Of a stretch of DNA of 64,000 nt, positions 12,788 to 23,820 are shown piece by piece. A program made the translations under genes and the position numbers. The number at the start of each line of letters is the position of its first letter. Position 1 is the first letter of the stretch. The notes beneath the pieces are model-generated. The model was not told where the DNA came from and ran no database searches. It worked only from the letters and a program-made list of their open reading frames with translations. Source of the stretch: Morchella semilibera (lineage: Eukaryota > Ascomycota > Pezizomycetes > Pezizales > Morchellaceae); NCBI GenBank assembly GCA_009192285.1, contig CM018608.1, forward strand, positions 124,001 to 188,000. Direction: 5' to 3'.

Positions 12788-12798
12788 GTATATATATG
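12788..12798 (+). promoter_or_regulatory. TATA-like element upstream of the CorA-like gene
   Basis: A TATATATATGA sequence sits about 90 bp upstream of the proposed start codon at 12885, a plausible TATA box position for a fungal promoter. This is inferred from position and composition only. Confidence 0.4.
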
Positions 12799-12884
12799 AG
12801 GCACGGAGGTAGAAGTCAGTTAACGGTCGCCTCCAGGCCGCCAGTCTCCATCAAATCACGGAAAATACCAAAGGGAACAGAAAG

Positions 12885-15848
12885 ATGGATGAGGATCGCT
12901 TGCATTTACGGTGGGATTATGAGGAGGTTAAAGCTATCCTGAGCCAGGACCACAGAGAGATTGATGAATATATTTCTTTAGTAAAGAAAAAACATCGTAA
13001 GTACCTTTCTATCTAGATTTGCTTATATATATAGCTTTAAATTGGTAACCAATAGTGTGCTTTTCTATCTAGGTGCAGCAAGATCTGGTTCGGAAGAACG
13101 AATGGATCTCCTCAACCAATACGTCCGGCTGCCCGCCCTCTCCCCCAAAGCTCGCCGTGGGTCTGCATACGAATATGGACCTGAAGCCATGAGTGAACGA
13201 CATGGAGAGATCCTTGTCACCTTCTACACACAGGATCTACGGAAAGATGATTCGGCCGATGATGATGACGATGAGGAAGACCCCGATGAGGAGCAGCTGA
13301 GGACGTTTGCACACATGGGTGGTAGGTCATTGGGAGACTATGTGGATGAGGATGAGTTTGGAGACGAATTTCCGAGAGATAAAACGGCACCCACTTATTT
13401 CGCAGTTCCGTTGCAATACATGTGTAAGGTAAAGAAAGGAGAAGGGAGGGACGAGCCCCCGGTGAGGTTGGTAATGGACTTTGATAAGATACCATTGAGG
13501 CCGGGGTCAGAAACTTCAGGAAAACTGAGAATAATGTGAGTCTAAAATGCCCTACCTTTTCAGAAACATGCTGATAAGGCGGGGATTTAGTGAGTTCCCA
13601 ACAACCTACTATGCCGAAGTATGTGACTAGATTCTAGAGTGGTTTTCTCTTTTCTTTTTTCTTTTTTGAGGAGTTGCATAAGCCCGGTGTCAAATAGGGA
13701 CTGTGCTGATCTTTTATTAATAGGAATTCCTTCATATTATGAGGGAGAGGGAAGTCCAGTACCCAGTTGTAAGCATTTATCTCTGTGGGTTAAGTTAAGT
13801 TTAGATGTTGTTAGCTGATCAACTGGTGGGTGTAGCCAAACCCTAAAGGCCGCCAAAAAAAGGAGACAATTGAAGTTCGCAACGCAATGGCAAATCTTTC
13901 TCTGAAAAGGTTTATGAACAACCCCAAAGTAGCCATGATAAAGCTCCGAGGTGCTTCAATGTCTCGGTTTCTCGCTGGGGTCTCCTACCATCCCAACATG
14001 CCTAGAAACAAGAACCCCCCACACAAAAAGAGGGGCTCGTTTCTCCCTGGTACGGTGCTTTTTGTCGCTATTCCATATCTCGGTCTAGAAAAGTTGGCGC
14101 GTGTGAGTTTTCGGAAGAAGCTTGAGGCGTCGAGGGGCCCGTTTCTCCCGGGAGAAGAGCAGACGGCACTCCATCTTACGGACAACACAGAATTAGCTAG
14201 CGTTTCAACTTTAAGTCTATTTGAGTATAATTTCCCGAGGAAGTTAAATACGCCGTTGTTTGATAAGACCCAAACAAAGATTGGGGATAATTGTATGGTT
14301 GTGCATCAGGTTTGGTTTATGGTGTTTGACAACGGTTTGTTTATCTGAAATTACTGTTTTTCTATTTTGTGGAGTCTTTAACAGTTTTCTTACTGAGTTC
14401 ACGATGTCTAGAGACTATTGCGGCATTTAGATCTGCAAACGATAACCATCCCGAGCACATACCATTATCCCCGCACCACCATAGTTATGGGGCATACCAT
14501 ACTCTCATTAACATGATCGATAACATACTTCCTTCATGGGAGCTATCACTCCTCGATGATATTCGTGACGAAATCTCTGAGCTGGTATTTCTCAACTTTT
14601 AGATTGAATTACCAGAATGGCGAAATTCTAATGGATCAATCGAATCTTAGGAATATTCAATGCAGAGCGGTAATGTGGACGAGCTGGCGGGGTTGATCGA
14701 TATCTTATACACTATGCGAACTGAGTTGTCGACAATTGTTACAGTCGTTGACCTTCAAATCACGATACTTCGCCGTCTAAAGAAGTTTGACTATAGCACT
14801 GAGGAGGGACAATTCAAGATCATGCGGAAGGCGATCGATAAGGTTATTAAAAGTCGGAAGACTTTCCAGACCGATGTGGAAACGATGGTGAACAGGTTGA
14901 AGTATTTACAGGTCGCAAAACAAGATGTGAGTTATCAAGATTTCCCATTTCTTGGTAAATGGGTAGCTAATTGGGTATTTTTAGCGGCTTAAATATCAAA
15001 TGATGATAAACACAGCTCGAATGCAGGAAAATACCGGCCTCACATTGGAAGATGTAGCATATCAGCAGGCTGTAGTACAGAAGTTACAGCAGCAGCTACA
15101 AATAAAACAGGATGTTCGGATGACTGTGTTTACATCCGTAACAGTAGTGTTTTTACCGCTGAGCTTCTTCACCTCGGTTTATTCTCCTCAGTGCCGGGCT
15201 TATTTAACACTCACTAACCAGCTAATGATACAGTACTTCGGCATGAATGTTCAAGATATCCGCGAAACTACCTGGACCCAACGCCGCTTCTGGGCAGTCT
15301 GTGCACCAGTGTCTTTCTTCCTCATTGTAACTGTTCTACTGGTTGCACTGCGTACAAAAGGCCGCAGCATGTTTTCCCGGAGACTGAAGGATATCATCAT
15401 TAATCGTACGCCTGAAAGCCTTCGGAGGCGATTTGGCTGGAGGCTCCCAGATCCCCCCACCCCAGAAATACCTGACGTACCAGCAATACATCTTCATCCA
15501 GTACACATGGAGAACGGGTTTGATCCACAAGTGGATCAGCATCGAATGTCAATGGCCGCGCGGAGGCACTCGAGAGTATGCCCGCTCAGTCCAAGCGCGA
15601 TGAATTTTGACATAGAGAAGATGTTTCCAGACACTCTACAGACGGGGGCAATCAGGAAGATGGATGAAGAGGTAGTGCCGGAGGCGCAGGAAGGGGGCGG
15701 GCATGGGCTGAAAAGGGCAGCGACGTGGCTGGCGACTCCATTTGTGGGCCGGGGTGGGGGTGGGGGTGGGATGGGAGTGCAAGATGGCAAAGGCGTTAAT
15801 GAGACCGAAGGCACACTGACTAAGACTTTTAAAATGAAATTAGAGTGA
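12885..15848 (+). CDS. CorA-like Mg2+ transporter protein (nine exons)
   Basis: I join nine exons: 12885-12996, 13073-13535, 13591-13618, 13724-13768, 13836-14334, 14385-14584, 14651-14926, 14985-15176 and 15234-15848. All phases match and give 809 residues. The N-terminal half is soluble and includes an acidic run (DDDDDEEDPDEE). The C-terminal part has a long helix (about residues 465-560), a first membrane segment VTVVFLPLSFFTS, then YFGMN, the CorA signature GMN, and a second membrane segment starting FWAVCAPVSF. The tail of about 140 residues is cytosolic-type. CorA proteins form pentameric divalent-cation channels; this fungal subfamily is usually at the plasma membrane or in organelles, and its exact substrate is not known from sequence. 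The 57-nt intron 15177-15233 lies exactly between the first membrane segment and YFGMN and has no stop in frame. Exons 3 and 4 are the least certain. Confidence 0.85.
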
Positions 15849-17115
15849 TAGAAGTAGGAGGCCTGTTGTGACATGACACCCTGGAATTTTCTTTTGTTAA
15901 TGGGATTTACACAGTCTCGGAGTTAGCGAGCAAATGTATTTATAAAAAAGAAAGATGGGGACATATCTTCTCTATGCCCTCCTTTAATGGTTGGTGCTCT
16001 GGTACACACCTTAATTTATATGTATATACCTTTCACCCAAACGAGCAAGTATGTATCGTGGGATTTATACATAATCGGTAGTGTTTATAACTTTATGTAC
16101 ATAAAGTACGTACAAGTACCTTATTGACCTAGATCGAGATTTTGACCTCATATGTGTGTGTGATATAGACCACTTACTGGCAATATAAAACGCTAGCCTA
16201 AGCGTTGGGTAATAGATGTAGTTATATCGTGGTATGTCTGTGAGATTAGGCGATGCGTACCCGGCCGTGCCAGTGGCCAATCAATATTGTGACTGTTGGG
16301 TCTCATTGTGACCCGGTCTCAAGGCTACATGTACGGGCTATACTCCCAGAAGTACATTTATAGCACATGAATACTAGAGATGATGAAATGCCCATCGATA
16401 TTCAGGGCCCGGTAAGGTATAAGCCCGGCTTATAATATAGTTAGCAACCTCGACCAAACTTACCTTCATCAACACATAGTACTAGTGTAGTAAGAAAAAT
16501 TATATCTATTCTAGCTGTTGGGGTATGTAGGAACACAATGCATGATCGCCTAGTAACCACAGTAGCGAAAAACCTGCCATGCAATCATTGGCCTTTGTTC
16601 ACCGGCTGGCCATAGAATGGGAAATTGACCTAATTAGACTATGCATAATCAAATAGGCAGCACACATTTACCGTGCAGGGGACTGGGCAAAACCCTCTCT
16701 ATTGTTTTTATTTGTCTACATCCTCAACACTCACCCTAGCTATAGCTCTTCTTAGATCTCTTCTCCCTCTCCAAACATCATCGCAGTATACTAAGACAGT
16801 CTCTGTTGCAATTCTCTTTGCTCCTGCAGTCTCTTAAATCTCGCCTTTCCGAGTTGTAAGTGGAAATTCTAGTGATTAATTCGTTCACCACACACTAATA
16901 CTTTTCCCTGTAGGAATATCCTTCTGTCTTTCTGCCTTCAACCCCACCCACAACCATCTCCCCGGCTACACTAGAGCTGTTTCTCTGTAAGTTTATTTCC
17001 TAATCAGCCACGGCTTCTCTTCTCTTCATACTTGGTACCTAATTTTCCGTCCTGTACCTTGCCATTCTGCCTGTCAGCGATAAAGACACCAACTAATTCT
17101 TCCCACCAGTCAACA
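15849..17115. other. Intergenic and 5' leader region
   Basis: The first half is AT-rich with nothing recognisable. From about 16690 the + strand becomes pyrimidine-rich (CTCT runs), as in fungal promoters and leaders. A well-formed intron-like segment lies at 16856-16913 (GTAAGT start, CACTAAT branch, TGTAG end). Another GTAAGT at 16987 could splice to CCACCAG ending at 17109, just before the ATG at 17116. These suggest a spliced 5' leader for the next gene. Confidence 0.45.
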
Positions 17116-18167
17116 ATGGCACCTAAATCATCTAATGCTAGTGCTCGTGCCACAAAAACTCGCTCCACCGCCGCAGTTGCTGCTTCCGCCGATCCTCCCC
17201 CCCTCCGCCGCTCTACCAGGGCCTCTGTGCCCCAGAAAGATGGGCCCCACCTACTGTTGCCCCTGGGAGGGTCTCCCAGCGGCGCCCGAGGGTATCAAAG
17301 CCTCCTCCCGCCCTTTCTCCTCCTCATCCTCCTTCTATCACCGCCGCTGCCAAGCCACGCGGAGTTGCTCGTCGCCGCCGCACCCGCAAGGTCCCCGCTA
17401 TGGCCAGGACGCCCTCTCCTCCACAAACCCCAACTCCAAGAGTAGCTGCCGTAGTCCCCGGGACGTCTTTTGCTGGCTTGCTGGCAGCTACGTCCCCTGT
17501 GGGAACTCTAATGTCTCTAGTGGCCGGAGGCATGTCTTCCCCTGTTGCCTCTTCTGCCGCCGCCACTGCCGCTCCAACTCCTAATACGGCTATCTCCCCT
17601 CCCTCCGCCAAGGGCTTGTCCCCCTCTATACCTAGAGAGGCACTCAGCGCTCCTCATCCTCAAACAACCGTGGCTTCTCCCCCAGATCCCTCTCTATCTC
17701 CCAGTAGCCCCCTTTGCTCCACTCCAGCTACGAGCCTTCCTCCCAGCTCCGCCTTCGCCGCCTCTAATACGGGGCCCAATGAGGGCTATATCAACCACGA
17801 GAGAGCCCGCGCCGCTCGCATACTCGCCGATGGCCGCAGACGCAGGCATGGCGGCCCACTCGGGCTCTACACCTCCCGTCTCGTCTACAATCTCACTGCC
17901 CAGCTCTCTGCTTGCACGGCAAGGTTTAGACTCGACGAAACGGTAGACGCTCAGGGAAACCCCGCCCCCCAGATATTCCCAGAGGGCTCAGGAGCTTCTC
18001 AGATTGTGGTTTATCTCCAAGAAGGGGATACGACGTTTGACGTCTTCCTTGGGAGACCAAAGGAGGTCACGGTGACTTTTGGGAGACCGGGTGGGGAGCT
18101 GCAGATGGTCGGGGTGGTCACGGCTGCTTCGGAGTATGTAGAGGTGGAGGACGAGATAGAGTGGTAG
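17116..18167 (+). CDS. Unrecognised Ala/Ser/Pro-rich protein, one-base frame break
   Basis: The ATG at 17116 opens a frame starting MAPKSSNASARATKTRS. Near 17230-17233 this frame degenerates while a different frame (running PERWAPPTVAPGRVS and on to the stop at 18167) takes over. The total span is 1052 nt, one base short of a multiple of three. One extra C in the CCCC run at 17230-17233 would join them into 350 residues. The protein has a basic, Ser/Pro/Ala-rich N-terminal two thirds containing RRRRTRK (near residue 88), which suggests DNA or nuclear targeting. A better-structured C-terminal domain (about 215-350) begins around NEGYINHERARAARILADG. I recognise no family. The alternative is a shorter protein starting at the in-frame ATG 17400. 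The CT-rich leader with apparent introns upstream argues that it is expressed. Confidence 0.6.
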
Positions 18168-19833
18168 GCGGCCCCCCGGGGCTTTTATGTTTTAGTCCCC
18201 CAATTTTTTTTTAGAGAAAAACCATTTTTACTTGCGTTTTGCGCTTCTAGGTTTTTGGTGAATATGTAACGTCTTAGGTGATATGATTTTTCGTCCCCAG
18301 CCCCCTAGTAAAAGGCTCTAAGTAACATTATATACTTCTGGTAGCCTAGGGTTATGGGATCTGTTTCTCCATCTTTAGTGAATATTAATGTGACTATTCG
18401 AGTATACTTGCAATTGTCGTTGCTTACGGTTCAGAGGAGTGTGGCCGTCAACGTGATGAATAAACAAAGTGTTTCAATAAGCCAAAGCCTAGTCTGAGGT
18501 CAAATAGGGCTATTCCTGACTCTTTTTATTAAGACTTCTGGCACTGTCAGTTCTCCGCCTTATATATGCTTAAACCAACAGGTGGGTACTTGCCTAAGTC
18601 CGTGTTTGATCTTTGACATTGACCGCGTCCCATACCTAGATCCCTTAATTCTAATCTCAGAGGGAGTTCTTTGTCTACATGCTCTATCCCTAAGTCTATC
18701 AGTAAAAAATGCTGACCCCTCCAGCAGAAGTAGCTTTAGGCGGTCAATAGGCCGAGTGATGTACCATGACTCACAATCTCGTTAGTTCACCTACGCACAT
18801 ATTAGTCATAAATCACTACGAAATCGATTTTTGTCGGACCCCAAAATCTGAAGCGTTGAGGGCAATTATGCGTATTATAAGTATACCACAGCCTCAGTAC
18901 CCGAACGTCTTCGCTCCATCTCTACATACCCTAACCGTCAAAGTGTCCCACAAGCAATTGAATTCTGTTTGTATACCACTACCACTGTCGCCCGCCACCC
19001 AAGGACTCAGTTTCCTATTCCTATATAGCTTCCTGGGGGCTAGAATATTCTTTCCTTGCGTAGTAGTGCCTCCCGCTTCTTCTTATTTCAACAGCAGGTG
19101 GGGGTGCTTGTCCTCATATCTGTATAATGTGTTGTTCAGGCCGGAATTAAAGAGCAGGAAGGAATTTTTGCGGATCATGCAGGAAACTGGCGGATAAGTA
19201 TATGTGGATGTGTCCATGTGGCGTGGGGGGCCGATTTTGGAACAGTAGAGATAATTGTATTTTGTTGCGAGGTCTTAGCCCCCCCCCCCCCCTTTCCGTC
19301 TTCCTCCCCGCGGGAGGCATAGTCTAAGTTGCGCAAGGGTGGATTGGTATTTCTTATCTGGTATGTTAGCCTACGAGGTACATGTATGTGTCTACAATAA
19401 ATTCACCAGGAAAATCAAATTAGGCTGACAATTTGAATCATGAGTGAATTATCAATATCATAGATATCATGGAGGTTTTTTTATATCAAGGTTCTAACCA
19501 TAACTAAAAAATTAAACGATGGATGATGGATAGATGGGTAGAAAGATCTAGAATGGACGGACAAATATATATTGAATGGACATGATCCCTGACTCAAAGG
19601 GAAAAAAAAAGAGAAAAAAGCTCGTTGAAAAGAAGGTTGTTATGTAGATGCTATTATCAGCGACAAAAATAACCTATTTCATGAAGTTCTTGTGCGATAC
19701 TAAAATGATTGAGAGATGGGAAAGTTATGCGTTACCCGCCGATGCGGGCCCATGGAGCGGCTTCTGTGCGTAGTAAAAATGACTGCCTGTTGTTAGTCGC
19801 TACTAATATAGTGCCGTGGAGGGGAAAGTGGCC
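18168..19833. other. Intergenic stretch, no recognised gene
   Basis: I see no coding region with family features. The open frame at 18766-19197 is of ordinary composition but lacks motifs, and no neighbouring exon extends it. A C run sits near 19280-19292, and a TACATGTA palindrome near 19378. Confidence 0.55.
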
Positions 19834-21958
19834 TTACTGCAGGGAATAACTGTGAATATTTCGGCTCCTTGAAAGCTGTATGCAATCCTTTATCAATGTC
19901 ATAGACTCATCCGGGCTCATTCCCAAAACATTTGTGAATAAATCAATCCCGAATGCCTCAAACCCACTCTCCGTAGAGAGCAATATATATGCGCCAATTT
20001 CCTTCTGTTTCTTATCGGCCGGCCAGGTACCTAGCGGAACCTTGAACACTTGGTGCGAACCGTTAACGAAGCCCGCCTCCTCCAAAACTGGCATTAGCTT
20101 TGTAACGAGTGAAAAATCACGACCTAACTCGGAATTAGAACTTTCCTGCCTTGAAAGGAAGGGATGATTGTACAAACCATTTCTGACCGCAGCTTGGTAG
20201 ACAAGTTCATAGTACCGGGAAAGTGCCATTGTTTTTTCGACTGTTCCATCGTCGCTATAAATAGCCATTTCATAGTCGATCACCTCAACCCAGCCGCCGG
20301 GCTTGCAAGCACTATGAAAAAATGTTAATAGTCCCCGGTGACTCCAGTTGGAGATTGGGAGATGTACTCAAACGCCTGCCTTAGGAGATGGTTCCAATCT
20401 TTGATTCCTCCAGCTAAGTGGCGGATATGAACTAGGTCGAACGAGTCCTTTTCGTATGTCCAGTCAAGCTCTGCATCATCGATAAGAAATTCCACGTTTG
20501 GTACCCTATTGGCAGAACCGACTCAGTATATAACCCAGTCCAGACCCTCAACCAGTTGACCTCGGGCTTAGTGATTCCTACCATGATGGCTGAATAGCGC
20601 TCAGATCCGTGCCAATTACTTGTGCGGAAGGGTATCTCCTATTATACTCCGCAGATTTAGAAAGTTTCGTAATATGATAATAACAATACGAAGTTGGTGG
20701 GCGCTGTTACTCTGCCGCGTCAATTGCCCAAATGCCTGTACCAGTCCCGATATCTAGAATTTTTTGTGGATTGCTGACTGGTGCGAGGGTCAATTTGTCG
20801 TCTAGTACTAGATAGAAGATAAATCTGCGTCAATTGCGCAACCCGTGTAAAGCGTACCCCCCTCACCCCGGAACGGTAGTAGTACCAAGAAGGTACACAT
20901 GATGTATAATATCCAGCCTTTTTTATTCCATTCTAGTCAGGATCGTAGGCTTTCGAATGCTAAAAGTTGAGAGGAAACTAGACTAGCCTTTCTTGTTCAA
21001 CCTTATTATTGAAATTTCTTTTAGCTAAACTTCTAATGATTCATAAATGAAACAGCTAGCTAGCTAACTTTGAGGGGGGGTGGGAGGGAGTAAATACTTC
21101 ATCATTTGGAAGCAAGTATTCTCTGCCGTTGCAGTTCCAATTATCAGTCCTCAATCAATTTAATGAAGGCCTCCTATACCAGGGAACTCCTACCCTGCTT
21201 TCCGCGCTTGGTAACGGCGCCCATTTTGATATCGGTAGCTTGGGATAACATCAGTTCTACTGTCCATGTTTGTCTGTACGTAGGGGTCAAAAATAACCGG
21301 TACCCCTAAACCTGGAGTGCAACCAGCCAACCACTTGCTCAATACCACTAACCACACCACCCCATGCCAACCAAGCGAACATCTGAACCATTCCCGCCCA
21401 GATTCCTGATAATTCTGCAAATTTTCTCCTTCTGCATTATTTGGCTTAGAGATTCGTGTGGTAGTCAAGTGTTGAGCTGGCTCGAAGCCTAGATTTTGCG
21501 AGGTTGGTGGTTGCACTCCAGCATGAAGGGGGGGGGGTGCTTTTGACACAACAAAGGAGAAAATGAGGGATAAAGAAGGTGAAAACCGCACTCGTAGACT
21601 GAAGAGTTTAGTGAATTCGCCGAGTACTCGCTCCTGTTGTTTTATTTGAGATTTATTAACCAGCTACCCTGAACTGTTATACAGAATACCTATCTGACAG
21701 GGAGGAAGCATACCTCATCGAGCCGTAGGATGATTCGGCGTCAGAGTAATCCTGGAAAATATAATTATTTGATAAAAGTGAGATTCCGGTATATTCATAA
21801 TCATCACAGGAGTAGGTTGTATGCTCCTGTAGACAGAGATGCGATCGGTGGTTGATACTCACAATTGTCTCGTCGACCGCAATAGTTTCAGAAGAGTCCA
21901 TGATTTTACTGTTTTCCTGTGTCTGTTGCTCAAGTGCTTTCTGGGATAGATGATGCAT
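19834..21958 (-). pseudogene. LaeA-like SAM-dependent methyltransferase gene, apparently disrupted
   Basis: N-terminal exons 21958-21863, 21751-21714, 21259-21194 and 21122-21098 join in phase and encode a family-like start ending YRYQNGRRYQARKAG then EYLLPNDE. Downstream, LTQIYLL (near 20840) and LVLDDKLTLAP are in different frames. Motif I, KILDIGTGTGIWAID, lies at about 20725-20770. The following intron (20710-20647) does not restore phase to AEYNRRYPSAQ (20646-20582). The remaining exons 20505-20368 and 20311-19834 do join properly, giving IGTDLSAIQPSW, FDLVHIRHLAG and KPGGWVEVIDYEM. So the ends are intact but the middle needs at least two one-base corrections, and the exon between EYLLPNDE and LTQIYLL is unclear. 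LaeA-like methyltransferases are regulators or tailoring enzymes in fungi; the substrate is not predictable. A pseudogene is most likely; sequence errors are the alternative. Confidence 0.65.
21312..21521. mobile_element. MITE-like element inside an intron of the methyltransferase gene
   Basis: A terminal inverted repeat of about 20 bp (CTGGAGTGCAACCA... at 21312, and its reverse complement ending ...TGCACTCCAG at 21521, one base gap) bounds 210 bp without coding capacity. It lies wholly inside the 454-nt intron 21713-21260, which is far longer than the other introns here. I see no clear target duplication, so the class is uncertain. Confidence 0.5.
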
Positions 21959-23820
21959 TTGGTCAGCCCGTCGGTCAGTAGTGGTGAACCCAACACGCTC
22001 AGGACTGTCACGCTGGCTGCGGGGGAGGAGGATGTGATGTCTAATATAGGTATTACTCTTTTTTAATGGATTAGCACCCTAGCACTCTTCAGGAGGAACA
22101 AGGGGTTTTACACTGCTATTCTTGGTGGTGGGAATATGACAGGTCTCTTAAGTTGTCCCGCTTTAGGTCAAGCGCACAAGCCTGCTACTCTAGTACTCTA
22201 CTCCTGGGTACTTTAGTGTTGCCTGTATGCTTCAGATCAAACTTGAACATCTAAACACACTCTAACTCTAAATACATGTACTTGCTACCCTGGCTGGATT
22301 CATTATGTTGTTTGTAGTTTAAATGCTAGTGCATAAGGAATAGGTATGTGTATCGGGGGATATGATGTCCATACCGCAGTCGTTAAGTCGCTGAGTATCG
22401 TCCGGGCGGCGTCTCCTGGAACAATCAATTGGTGAGCAGATTTTTTTTCCTTGTACATACTTGCTTTTGATGTCTGTGGCCGTCAGCTGTGTAAAGGTGT
22501 TCTGTTCATCGGGAAGGGGTTCTTATCAAGATAGATAAACTCTATCGTATCGGAACTGTGTTCCCCGTCCACTTTGCGGCCCGTGAAGAATGGGAAAGTA
22601 GAATTTTTCGTTTTTCCTCCAACGGAAAAATCCTGCTCTCAAGCGGATGGCCTCGTGCCCAGCCACATGAGACATGGGAACGGATAACTCTGCTTCCGTT
22701 ATTGTAGATTTGAACGCCCGGGTAGATTCCATAAACCCTAACCCTATTCATCGAATCCTCCTCTCAAGGAAAGGCCCTAATATTTTTGCTGACGGCTAAG
22801 CATTCACCTTACCGGGGTTAGAACAGACTAGGGTGGGTACTAACACATCCTCGCGTTGCCAGATTGTAGACTCGTTGAGTGTACATAGAGATGAATAACT
22901 GTTTGCGTCGCCTAATGTGAATAGAGTACTTTACATATGGTCTATTTCTCGATCGAGGCCGCTTCATGTGACAGGTGCTACATGTAGCTAAAGGGGATAC
23001 TAGCATGGCGCCCATAGGAGGATAAAATGGTCAAATTCGCGACCTGGTCCGTGCTTCTGCTATTATTATTGAGAGATCATATGTTGCCAATTATTGCCTA
23101 GAACGGATATGATATAACATTTTGGGTATGTAGGTCGCGGATTCGACCATGCGGTACATGTCGCTATATAAGTACATGTAGCCACTTGTGTATGTATCAG
23201 TGAAAAGACAATGTGTAGTAAAATCCAATCCAAAGATTGAGAGGACTCCTTATGTGGCAGAATTGGCCCTAGTATACATAGGGTTTGCCTGAATTGTCTA
23301 GCCCTTATCTATCGCATTGCAATGGCCTCTTCTACTCAGTGGTATTTGAATAGATGGTTTGAGTTCGTCGAGCGAGGGCCTAACCCGCCTGATCGAGACT
23401 CAATCTTGATACCCCTACTACAAGTAAGTGGATGGGTATCACTGGAAAGAGCCAATACATGTGTTTATAAACACATAAGTAAGTACATGTATGTAAATGT
23501 AAGTATGTATATACATGTACATGTAGCCATCGGAAGTGTTGGGACTCTCTAACCGGTACTTATGGGAGCATAAGCCTAAATGAGTTTAAGGGTGGCAGTT
23601 AAATACATGTAGTTAAAACCTGGGTTAGGGTTGCTGCGCAAGTTGGCCGGCCTGATTATGGAGTAGGGGTTAACTCTTGACCTCTTTGATGCACACATTG
23701 ACGCCTTACTCCTGGTAATTGATCTTAAAGAAAAAGATTCTATAAATTGGATGCCCAACCCTCCCTCTCCGGCCACCTCTTCCTCTCTAGATACCAAAAG
23801 GGTACATCAGCTTTCTCGCC
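21959..23820. other. Intergenic stretch, no recognised gene
   Basis: The region lies between the divergent methyltransferase and helicase genes. It contains a dense group of TACATGTA palindromes (near 22273, 22979, 23172, 23481, 23512-23524 and 23604). The minus-strand frame 22732-22526 has no recognisable feature. The helicase promoter presumably lies in the last few hundred bases. Confidence 0.5.

Larger units (their letters stand above)
9187..12884. other. Intergenic stretch, no recognised gene
   Basis: This is about 3.7 kb without a supportable coding region. It holds the promoter side of the phosphoesterase gene (9187-9500, minus strand), an imperfect hairpin at 9827-9945 (listed separately), an A17 run near 11326-11343, and TACATGTA palindromes near 9483, 10489 and 11739. 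The frame at 12211-12555 lacks any family feature. Confidence 0.6.

Noticed and set aside
18766-19197. 143-residue plus-strand frame
   Set aside because: No motif, no neighbouring exons and unremarkable composition.
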